From Clostridiaceae bacterium (GTDB lineage: Bacteria; Bacillota; Clostridia; Saccharofermentanales; UBA5734), in the NCBI GenBank assembly GCA_012511525.1, contig JAAZFW010000216.1, positions 1 through 5,568 on the forward strand: DNA of 5,568 bases. Direction: 5' to 3'. How positions within the stretch are numbered: position 1 is the first letter of the stretch; each line of letters begins with the position of its first letter. This document shows positions 1 through 5,568 of the stretch, piece by piece. The notes under the pieces are model-generated. The model did not search any database, was not told the origin of the DNA, and was given only the letters and a program-made list of their open reading frames with translations. The translations under genes were made by a program, and so were the position numbers.

Positions 1-2323
1 CAGCTGACACGGCGATCTTGCCCTGCAGCTTGCCGGACAGGATCAGGTCGGACAGGGGATCTTCGAGCAGACGCTGGATCGTCTTACGCAGCGGCCGCGC
101 GCCATACTTGGGGTCGTAGCCCTTTTCCGCCAGGAGATCCTTGACCGCGTCCGTGACAACGAAGCCGAAGCCCTTCTCTTTCAGCTGCCGGATTACATCC
201 AGCAGCATCAGGTCGACGATGGAGCGGATCTCGTCCCGGCTCAGCTCGTGGAAGACGATGATCTCGTCGACACGGTTGAGGAACTCGGGCCGGAACATTT
301 CCTTGAGGACGGTCTGAACCCGGCTTTCCAGGGCGACATGCCCCTCGGCGCCGAACCCGAAGGCATTCGCCTTGAGGGTTGTGCCGGCATTGGACGTCAT
401 GATGATGATTGTGTTCTCAAAACTGACCAGCCGTCCGTGGCTGTCGGTCAGGCGGCCGTCGTCGAGGATCTGGAGCAGGATGTTGAACACGTCGGCGTGG
501 GCCTTCTCGATCTCGTCGAGCAGGATGACGCTGTAGGGCTTGCGTCGGATCTTCTCGGTCAGCTGACCGCCGTCGTCGTAGCCGACATAGCCGGGCGGCG
601 ACCCGATCAGCTTGCTGACCGTGTGCGGCTCCATGAACTCGGACATATCCAACCGCACCATCGCGTCTTCGCTCTCGAACATCGCCTCGGCGACCGCCTT
701 GACCAGCTCGGTCTTGCCGACACCGGTAGGGCCGACGAAGATGAACGACGCCGGCTTGTGCTTCTTGCCAAAGCCGGCCCGATGGCGGCGGATTGCCCGG
801 GACAGGGCGGAAACCGCCTGCTCCTGCCCGATCAACCGCTTATGCAGCCGCTCCTCCAAATGGAGCAGCTTCTCGGTCTCGGTTTCGCTGATGCGCTGCA
901 CGGGGATGCCGGTCCACATCTCGACGACACGGGCGATGTCCTCGGTGCTGATCGGGGTCGGTTGGTTGTCCTGTTCCAGTCCGCCCAGTTCCTTTTCGGC
1001 GCGCAGCAGGCGGGAACGCAGTTCGGCCTGTTTCTCGTAGAGCTGGACATCCTCCGGGCTGGAGGATATCTTGCTTTCCAGGTCCTCCTGCTCGTGCTTC
1101 AGATCATCGAGCGTTGCCCGGCACTGGTCCAGCTTGACCAGGGTCGTGTCGGCCAGGTTGGCGTTCGAGCCGGCCTCGTCGAGCAGGTCGATCGCCTTGT
1201 CCGGCAGGAACCGGTCCGTGATGTAGCGGTCGGCCATCCGGACGGCGGTCTCGATCACCGCGTCGCTGTAGGTTACATGGTGGTGGTCTTCGTAGTAGTC
1301 GCGGATGCCCTTCAGGATCTCGACCGATTCGGCGGCCGACGGTTCATCGACGATCACCTTCTGGAAGCGGCGCTCCAGCGCGGAGTCCTTCTCAATATAG
1401 CGGCGGTACTCATCCAGGGTCGTCGACCCGATCACGCGAATCTCGCCCTTGGCTAGGGCAGGCTTGAGGATGTTGGCCGCGTTCATGGCGCCCTCGGCGT
1501 CTCCGGCGCCCATGATGTTGTGCAGCTCATCGATCACCAGGATGATGTTGCCGGACCGGCGCGCGTCGTCGACAACCCCTTTCATGCGGCTCTCGAACTG
1601 GCCGCGGAACTGGGTGCCTGCCACCATGGCGGTCATGTCCAGCAGATAGACCTCCTGGTGCAGCAGCTTGGCCGGGACTTCCCCGGCGCTGATCTTGACG
1701 GCGAGGCCTTCGGCGATCGCCGTTTTGCCCACGCCCGGCTCTCCGAGCAGAACAGGGTTGTTCTTGGCCCGGCGGTTAAGGATCTGGATCACGCGGGCCA
1801 GCTCTTTCTGCCGGCCGATGATCCGGTCGATCTTGCCATCTCGCGCCTTGAGCGTCAAATTGGAGCCGAACTGGTCGAGGAACTTGCGCTTGCGGTCCGG
1901 CCGCGCCCGTTCCGGGCCACGCTCGCCGTTCGGGCTGCGCCTGATCTCCGGAGCCTCTTCCGACTCGCCGCCAATCGAGGCGGGCAGCAATTCGTTTGTT
2001 TCATGGCTCTCCGGCAGTTCGCCGGTTTCCTCGCTCTCCTGCCCGACCATATTTTCCAAATCGAAGCTGCCGCTGATCAGGGACTTGAACAAGCCCTCCG
2101 GAGTCTGCCCGTCCATCTGGCTCATGACCCGGTTCATACGCTCGGTCAGTTCGTCGATGTTGCTGTCGTTGATGCCGGCCTTGGCAAACAGTTCGTCCAT
2201 GCCGCCCAGGCCGGTCCGGTAGGCGCACTTCAGGCAAAGCCCCTCGCTGATGCGCTGGCCGTTCTCAAATCGCGTCGTGAAGACGACGGCGACATTTTTT
2301 TTACACATGACACATTTCGTCAT
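1..2323 (-). CDS. clpE: ClpE/ClpC-type AAA+ unfoldase with N-terminal zinc finger (3' end cut off by window edge)
   Basis: This is a two-ring Hsp100 ATPase that in this family unfolds proteins in the cytoplasm and passes them to ClpP. Translation of the reverse strand gives 774 residues with no stop before the window edge. Residues 1-35 hold a C4 zinc finger (C4, C7, C30, C33), the ClpE hallmark, instead of the ClpC double Clp-N repeat. A charged, Glu/Arg-rich linker (about 90-150) follows. The first AAA+ domain has Walker A GEPGVGKT at 194-201, pore-loop F239, Walker B D265/E266 and arginine finger region ERRF at 317-320. A predicted coiled-coil middle (M/UVR-like) segment spans about 395-455. 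The second AAA+ domain has Walker A GPTGVGKT at 531-538, pore loop GYVGY at 578-582, Walker B D603/E604, a candidate ClpP-docking FGF at 655-657, FLNR at 681-684 and sensor-2 GARPLR at 741-746. All catalytic residues are intact. The start is fixed by the uvrA TAG, which lies in the same frame two codons upstream, and by the need for C4. Only a short C-terminal tail should be missing. Pipelines may call it clpC; the zinc finger favours clpE. Confidence 0.96.
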   Translation of the reverse strand, partial: MTKCVMCKKNVAVVFTTRFENGQRISEGLCLKCAYRTGLGGMDELFAKAGINDSNIDELTERMNRVMSQMDGQTPEGLFKSLISGSFDLENMVGQESEETGELPESHETNELLPASIGGESEEAPEIRRSPNGERGPERARPDRKRKFLDQFGSNLTLKARDGKIDRIIGRQKELARVIQILNRRAKNNPVLLGEPGVGKTAIAEGLAVKISAGEVPAKLLHQEVYLLDMTAMVAGTQFRGQFESRMKGVVDDARRSGNIILVIDELHNIMGAGDAEGAMNAANILKPALAKGEIRVIGSTTLDEYRRYIEKDSALERRFQKVIVDEPSAAESVEILKGIRDYYEDHHHVTYSDAVIETAVRMADRYITDRFLPDKAIDLLDEAGSNANLADTTLVKLDQCRATLDDLKHEQEDLESKISSSPEDVQLYEKQAELRSRLLRAEKELGGLEQDNQPTPISTEDIARVVEMWTGIPVQRISETETEKLLHLEERLHKRLIGQEQAVSALSRAIRRHRAGFGKKHKPASFIFVGPTGVGKTELVKAVAEAMFESEDAMVRLDMSEFMEPHTVSKLIGSPPGYVGYDDGGQLTEKIRRKPYSVILLDEIEKAHADVFNILLQILDDGRLTDSHGRLVSFENTIIIMTSNAGTTLKANAFGFGAEGHVALESRVQTVLKEMFRPEFLNRVDEIIVFHELSRDEIRSIVDLMLLDVIRQLKEKGFGFVVTDAVKDLLAEKGYDPKYGARPLRKTIQRLLEDPLSDLILSGKLQGKIAVSA

Positions 2324-2329
2324 CGGTTT

Positions 2330-5317
2330 CTATCTTTTCCTTCCTGCCGCAACCCCTGAAAGGGCCTGCGGGTCAAAAATCGTATCCAGTTCGTCAGCCT
2401 GACCAGTCCGGCCCTGGCCTGACGTTATCTCGGCCGGTTCCGGATACCTCTCGAGGATGCGTTTGAGGTAATGGCCGGTGTAGGAGTTTTCGGCTGCGGC
2501 CACAGCCTCCGGGGTGCCTTCGGCGATGACCATCCCTCCGGCGTCGCCGCCTTCAGGTCCGAGATCGATGATGTAATCCGCTGTCTTGATGACATCAAGG
2601 TTGTGCTCGATCACCAAAACGGTATTACCATTGTCTGTCAGGCGGCTTAAAATGTCAACCAACTTGTGCACATCGGCCACGTGCAGGCCGGTCGTCGGCT
2701 CGTCCAGGATGTAGAAGGTCCGGCCGGTGCCGCGGCGCGACAGTTCGGTCGCCAGCTTGACGCGCTGGGCTTCGCCGCCGGACAGCTGGGTCGACGGCTG
2801 GCCGAGCCGGATGTAGCCCAAGCCGACATCCTGCAGCGTCTGCAGCTTGCGTGCGATGCGCGGGATCGGCTCGAAGTAGACCAGGGCCTCGTCGACCGTC
2901 ATATCCAGCACCTCGGCGATGTTCTTGTTCTTGTAGCGCACCTCGAGCGTCTCGCGGTTGTAGCGCTTGCCCTTGCAGACGTCGCAGGTGACGTAGATGT
3001 CCGGCAGGAAATGCATCTCGATCCGATTGACACCGTCCCCGGCGCAGGCTTCGCAGCGGCCGCCGCGCACGTTGAAGCTGAACCGGCCTGGTTTGTAGCC
3101 GCGCGAGCGGGCGTCCTGCGTGGCCGCGAACAGCTGACGGATCAGGTCGAACACGCCGGTGTAGGTCGCGGGATTCGAGCGCGGCGTGCGCCCGATCGGC
3201 GACTGGTCGATCGAAATGACCTTGTCGAGCCACTCCAGGCCCTCGATGGCGTCACAGGCGCCGGGAAAACGGCGGGCGCCGTTGAGGTCGCTGGATAGCT
3301 TTTTGAAGATGATCCCGTTGACCAGCGAGCTCTTGCCGGAGCCCGATACGCCGGTAACGCAGGTCATCACGCCCAGCGGCACCTTGACGTCGATGTTCTT
3401 GAGGTTGTTCTCGCGGGCGCCTCGCACCACCAGGAAATGGCCGTCGCCAGGACGGCGCCGGGACGGGATCTCGATGCGCAGCTTGCCGCTCAGGTACTGG
3501 CCGGTCACCGAGTTCGGGTTGGCCATGATGTCCTCGGCGGTTCCGCAGGCCACGACCTCGCCGCCATGCTCGCCGGCTCCCGGCCCCATGTCGACGATAT
3601 AGTCGGCCTCGCGCATCGTCTCCTCGTCGTGTTCGACGACCAGGACCGTGTTGCCCAGGTCGCGCAGCCGCTTGAGCGTCGCCAGCAGGCGCTTGTTGTC
3701 GCGCTGGTGCAGCCCGATGCTCGGTTCGTCAAGGATGTAGAGGACGCCCATCAGGCCGGACCCAATCTGGGTGGCCAGGCGGATGCGCTGGGCTTCGCCG
3801 CCGGACAGTGTGGCGGACGCCCGCGCCAGCGTCATGTAGTCCAGTCCGACATCGACCAGGAAAGCAAGCCGGGCGTCCAGCTCGCGCAGGATCTGCGCGG
3901 CGATGGCCGCCTGGCGCTCCGTCAGGCTGAGCTGGTGCAAAAATGCCCGTGCCCGCCGGATGGGCAACGTGGTCAGTTCATGGATATTGCTGCCACCGAC
4001 CGTAACGGCCAGGCTGGCCGGCTTGAGCCGGGCGCCGTGGCAGGCCGGACAGGGCGTAACCGACATAAACTGCTCGTAGTAGGCCTTCATGTCATCCGAG
4101 CTGGTCTCGGCGTAACGCTTCTCCAGGCTCGGGACGACCCCGGACCAGTCGCTGCGGTAGGTGCTGCCGCGGGCATACTTGCTGTTGGAGGTGTCGATAT
4201 TCAAAACTTCGCCGTCGTTGCCGAACAGGATGATCTTGCGGACCGGTTCCGGCAGGTCGCGAAACGGCGTCTTCAGGGAGAACTTATATCGCTTGGCCAG
4301 CGCCTCGATAAAAGCGCGCGCCCAGCTGGTGTGCTCGGCGAAGTTCCAGCCTCCGGCCTGGATGGCGCCGCCGTCGAGCGACAGCTTGTCGTCAAAGACG
4401 ACCAGTTCGGGATCGATATGGCTCATCTGGCCCAGGCCCGTGCACTGGGGGCAGGCGCCGTAAGGGTTGTTGAACGAGAACATCCTGGGCGTGATCTCTT
4501 CCAGGCTGATGTTGCAGGCGTGGCAGGCGAAATTCTGGGAAAAGACGACATCCTCGCGCCGGATCTCTTCTTCCCCGCTTTCCGGGTCGATCCGGGCCGG
4601 CAGCTCGATATGGGCCAGAGCCAGCCCGCTGGCAAGCTCCAGCGCCATCTCCAGAGAATCGGTCAGGCGCCGGTTCAGGCCGGGCCGGATCACGAGGCGG
4701 TCAAGCACCACGTCAATCGTGTGCTTGACGTTTTTTTCCATCTGGATTTCCTCATCCAATTCGCGTACCGCGCCGTCAACACGCACCCGGACGTAACCGG
4801 CCTTGCGGAAGTCCTCGAGCAGCTTGACGAACTCGCCCTTGCGCCCGCGCACGACCGGCGCCATCACGATCAGGCGGCTGCCCTCCGGGTAGCGCAGCAG
4901 GCTGTCCACCATCTGGTCGACCGACTGGCGCTCGATCTCCCGGCCGCACTGGGGGCAGTGCGGCGTGCCGACGCGGGCAAAAAGCAATCGCAGGTAGTCA
5001 TAGATTTCCGTGACGGTGCCGACCGTCGAGCGCGGGTTGCGGCTGGTCGTCTTCTGGTCGATCGAGATCGCCGGCGACAAGCCGTCGATATGGTCGACGT
5101 CCGGTTTCTCCATTTGACCGAGAAACTGGCGGGCATACGACGACAGCGATTCGACATAGCGGCGCTGACCCTCGGCATAGATGGTGTCGAAGGCCAGCGA
5201 CGATTTGCCCGAACCCGACAATCCGGTCAGGACGACCAGCTTGTCGCGGGGAATCTCCAGGCTGATATTTTTCAGGTTGTGTTCGCGCGCGCCGCGAATC
5301 CGGATGGCAGGCTGCAT
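2330..5317 (-). CDS. uvrA: UvrA, excinuclease ABC subunit A (damage-recognition ATPase of nucleotide excision repair)
   Basis: UvrA dimers scan DNA, bind distorting lesions and load UvrB before UvrC makes the incisions. The 995-residue product has the complete family architecture. The first ABC module has Walker A GLSGSGKS at 32-39, ABC signature LSGGEAQR at 504-511 and Walker B D530/E531. The second has Walker A GVSGSGKS at 656-663, signature at 845-852 and Walker B D872/E873. Two classic zinc fingers are visible: C265/C268/C289/C292 (C-x2-C-x20-C-x2-C) and C755/C758/C778/C781 (C-x2-C-x19-C-x2-C). A further CPQC pair at 121/124 fits the extra zinc module of Gram-positive UvrA. The UvrB-binding and insertion domains should lie between about 125 and 400. 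The start at 5317 gives the family's usual MQPAIRIRGAREHNLKNI opening and has a good AAGGAG; an in-frame ATG at 5374 would add 19 unconserved residues and lies upstream of the predicted transcription start. The C-terminus runs about 40-45 residues past the conserved YTGHYLK, a polar tail of no known role. It is the first gene of a probable two-gene unit with clp. Confidence 0.98.
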   Translation of the reverse strand: MQPAIRIRGAREHNLKNISLEIPRDKLVVLTGLSGSGKSSLAFDTIYAEGQRRYVESLSSYARQFLGQMEKPDVDHIDGLSPAISIDQKTTSRNPRSTVGTVTEIYDYLRLLFARVGTPHCPQCGREIERQSVDQMVDSLLRYPEGSRLIVMAPVVRGRKGEFVKLLEDFRKAGYVRVRVDGAVRELDEEIQMEKNVKHTIDVVLDRLVIRPGLNRRLTDSLEMALELASGLALAHIELPARIDPESGEEEIRREDVVFSQNFACHACNISLEEITPRMFSFNNPYGACPQCTGLGQMSHIDPELVVFDDKLSLDGGAIQAGGWNFAEHTSWARAFIEALAKRYKFSLKTPFRDLPEPVRKIILFGNDGEVLNIDTSNSKYARGSTYRSDWSGVVPSLEKRYAETSSDDMKAYYEQFMSVTPCPACHGARLKPASLAVTVGGSNIHELTTLPIRRARAFLHQLSLTERQAAIAAQILRELDARLAFLVDVGLDYMTLARASATLSGGEAQRIRLATQIGSGLMGVLYILDEPSIGLHQRDNKRLLATLKRLRDLGNTVLVVEHDEETMREADYIVDMGPGAGEHGGEVVACGTAEDIMANPNSVTGQYLSGKLRIEIPSRRRPGDGHFLVVRGARENNLKNIDVKVPLGVMTCVTGVSGSGKSSLVNGIIFKKLSSDLNGARRFPGACDAIEGLEWLDKVISIDQSPIGRTPRSNPATYTGVFDLIRQLFAATQDARSRGYKPGRFSFNVRGGRCEACAGDGVNRIEMHFLPDIYVTCDVCKGKRYNRETLEVRYKNKNIAEVLDMTVDEALVYFEPIPRIARKLQTLQDVGLGYIRLGQPSTQLSGGEAQRVKLATELSRRGTGRTFYILDEPTTGLHVADVHKLVDILSRLTDNGNTVLVIEHNLDVIKTADYIIDLGPEGGDAGGMVIAEGTPEAVAAAENSYTGHYLKRILERYPEPAEITSGQGRTGQADELDTIFDPQALSGVAAGRKR
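2338..2342 (-). promoter_or_regulatory. weak, distant ribosome-binding site for the clp gene
   Basis: The coding strand reads AAGGA here, inside the last codons of uvrA, but it lies 14 nt before the clp ATG, farther than the usual 5-10 nt. No better Shine-Dalgarno sequence lies nearer. Together with the 6-nt gap between the uvrA stop and the clp start, this suggests that clp is translated mainly by coupling to uvrA. The start itself is not in doubt, because no other in-frame ATG precedes the zinc finger. Confidence 0.45.
4700..4737 (+). other. antisense, terminator-like inverted repeat with T tract inside uvrA
   Basis: On the plus strand GTCAAGCAC (4700-4708) pairs perfectly with GTGCTTGAC (4721-4729), leaving a 12-nt loop, and is followed by one G and seven T's (4731-4737). 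A second, mutually exclusive hairpin pairs CGTCAA (4711-4716) with TTGACG (4725-4730), directly abutting the T tract. Both look like intrinsic terminators for RNA antisense to uvrA. The underlying codons encode a segment around KHTIDVVLDR that is conserved in UvrA, so part of the symmetry may be coincidental. Confidence 0.35.
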
Positions 5318-5327
5318 GTCTCTTCTT

Positions 5328-5333
5328 CTCCTT
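5328..5333 (-). promoter_or_regulatory. uvrA ribosome-binding site
   Basis: The coding strand reads TTAAGGAG, with AAGGAG 10 nt before the ATG at 5317. It is the only strong Shine-Dalgarno match near the candidate starts and decides in favour of 5317 over the upstream in-frame ATG at 5374. Confidence 0.85.
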
Positions 5334-5356
5334 AAGTCAGTCCAGCGTTGTAAAAC

Positions 5357-5370
5357 CAAACATATGTCCG
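5357..5370 (-). promoter_or_regulatory. probable LexA/DinR (SOS) operator in front of uvrA
   Basis: Read on the uvrA strand the site is CGGACATATGTTTG, with the perfect palindrome ACATATGT at its centre. The Gram-positive LexA consensus recalled from Bacillus is CGAACRNRYGTTYC. The clear departure is G for A at position 3, plus G for C at the last base, which natural sites often show. The box covers about +1 to +14 of the predicted uvrA transcript, where a bound repressor would block initiation. uvrA is a classic SOS gene in Bacillus, which supports the reading. No binding data are available here. Confidence 0.65.
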
Positions 5371-5376
5371 TCATTC

Positions 5377-5404
5377 ATTATACCAGATGATCATACGCTG
5401 TATA
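5377..5404 (-). promoter_or_regulatory. sigma-A type promoter for uvrA-clp
   Basis: On the minus strand there is a perfect -10 TATAAT (5382 to 5377) preceded by TGG, an extended -10. A -35-like TATACA (5404 to 5399, four of six matches to TTGACA) lies 16 bp upstream. Transcription should begin near 5370-5371, giving a leader of about 54 nt before the uvrA ATG. The -10 match is strong; the -35 match is moderate. Confidence 0.75.
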
Positions 5405-5439
5405 GAGGTATTTTTCCGTAACACGCGGCGCATCCGTCA

Positions 5440-5465
5440 AAAATAAGGGCTTGCGCCCCTATTTT
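5440..5465 (-). terminator. terminator-like hairpin between the divergent promoters
   Basis: As minus-strand RNA the two arms form an 11-bp stem (AAAATAGGGGC with GCCCTTATTTT, one G-U pair) closed by a GCAA tetraloop of the stable GNRA type. The 3' arm ends in a U-rich run, UUAUUUUUG. On the plus strand the same fold has an A-C mismatch and a weaker tail. It could stop leftward transcription entering from beyond the window and so insulate uvrA. The tRNA -35 element sits over the loop and its 3' flank, so the two signals overlap. Which strand it serves, if any, is not settled by sequence. Confidence 0.45.
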
Positions 5466-5479
5466 GGCCATGGTATAAT
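5451..5479 (+). promoter_or_regulatory. promoter of tRNA-Glu
   Basis: A perfect TATAAT at 5474-5479 has an upstream TGG that makes it an extended -10. A partial -35, TTGCGC at 5451-5456, lies exactly 17 bp before it. The predicted start near 5486 leaves a leader of about 7 nt before the mature tRNA, typical of a tRNA promoter. The weak -35 is probably offset by the extended -10. Confidence 0.8.
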
Positions 5480-5492
5480 AGCACGCGCACAC

Positions 5493-5567
5493 GGCCCTAT
5501 GGTCAAGCGGTCAAGACGCCGCCCTCTCACGGCGGAAACAGGAGTTCGATTCTCCTTAGGGTCACCA
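5493..5567 (+). tRNA. tRNA-Glu (anticodon CUC)
   Basis: This is a complete 75-nt cloverleaf. The acceptor stem pairs GGCCCTA (5493-5499) with TAGGGTC (5557-5563), with one G-U pair. The D stem pairs GTC with GAC (5502-5504 with 5515-5517). The anticodon stem CCGCC/GGCGG (5519-5523, 5531-5535) carries loop CTCTCAC with anticodon CTC at 5526-5528, which reads GAG. The variable region AAAC is followed by T stem AGGAG/CTCCT around the loop TTCGATT. The discriminator is A (5564) and CCA is encoded at 5565-5567. An A discriminator with this body matches tRNA-Glu of Bacillus-like bacteria rather than E. coli, which has G. The gene may open a tRNA cluster beyond the edge. Confidence 0.98.
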
Positions 5568-5568
5568 G

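Noticed and set aside
2306..2308. Alternative clp start at Met6
   Set aside because: It would remove zinc ligand C4 and has no ribosome-binding site in front of it.
248..2359. Long plus-strand open frames (402 and 279 codons) opposite the clp gene
   Set aside because: They mirror the clp reading frame, have low-complexity shadow composition and no family motifs; all conserved AAA+ motifs are on the minus strand.
2371..2387. GGTCAAA-like half of a CtsR operator near the uvrA 3' end
   Set aside because: Only one heptamer is present, with no matching direct repeat, and it lies inside coding sequence without a nearby promoter.
3437..5335. A 632-codon open frame on the plus strand opposite uvrA
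   Set aside because: It is fully antisense to an intact, conserved uvrA, has no recognisable domain or plausible start signal, and is expected from high-GC codon bias in the complementary frame.
5318..5374. Alternative uvrA start at 5374, adding 19 residues
   Set aside because: The extra residues do not resemble UvrA, the codon lies upstream of the predicted transcription start, and the strong AAGGAG serves the ATG at 5317.

Overview
The window comes from a GC-rich bacterial chromosome, most likely a member of the Bacillota (Clostridia- or Negativicutes-like). Three things point there. The tRNA-Glu has the Bacillus-type body with an A discriminator base and an encoded CCA end. The AAA+ gene is a ClpE-type unfoldase, with an N-terminal C4 zinc finger in place of the Clp-N domain. 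The box in front of uvrA resembles the Gram-positive LexA/DinR operator. No species can be named from the sequence alone.

Layout, right to left for the minus-strand genes: a short AT-richer intergenic region (about 5318-5492) holds two divergent promoters. One fires left into uvrA (start 5317, stop 2330), followed after only 6 nt by a ClpE/ClpC-family ATPase gene (start 2323) that runs off the left edge with 774 codons in view. The other promoter fires right into a complete tRNA-Glu(CUC) gene (5493-5567) that ends one base before the window does. Between the promoters lies a hairpin with terminator-like features whose loop coincides with the tRNA -35 element.

uvrA and the clp gene look like one transcription unit: tight spacing, no terminator between them, and a weak, distant ribosome-binding site for the second gene that suggests translational coupling. 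UvrA is the damage-sensing ATPase of nucleotide excision repair. The ClpE-like protein is a predicted unfoldase that would feed substrates to ClpP. A near-consensus SOS box overlaps the predicted uvrA transcription start, so both DNA repair and a protein quality-control unfoldase may be induced by DNA damage. That link is an inference and is the most interesting idea in the window.

No mobile element, CRISPR array or clearly new system is visible. The long plus-strand reading frames opposite uvrA and clp are GC-driven shadows. Apart from the intergenic region, essentially every base is coding.
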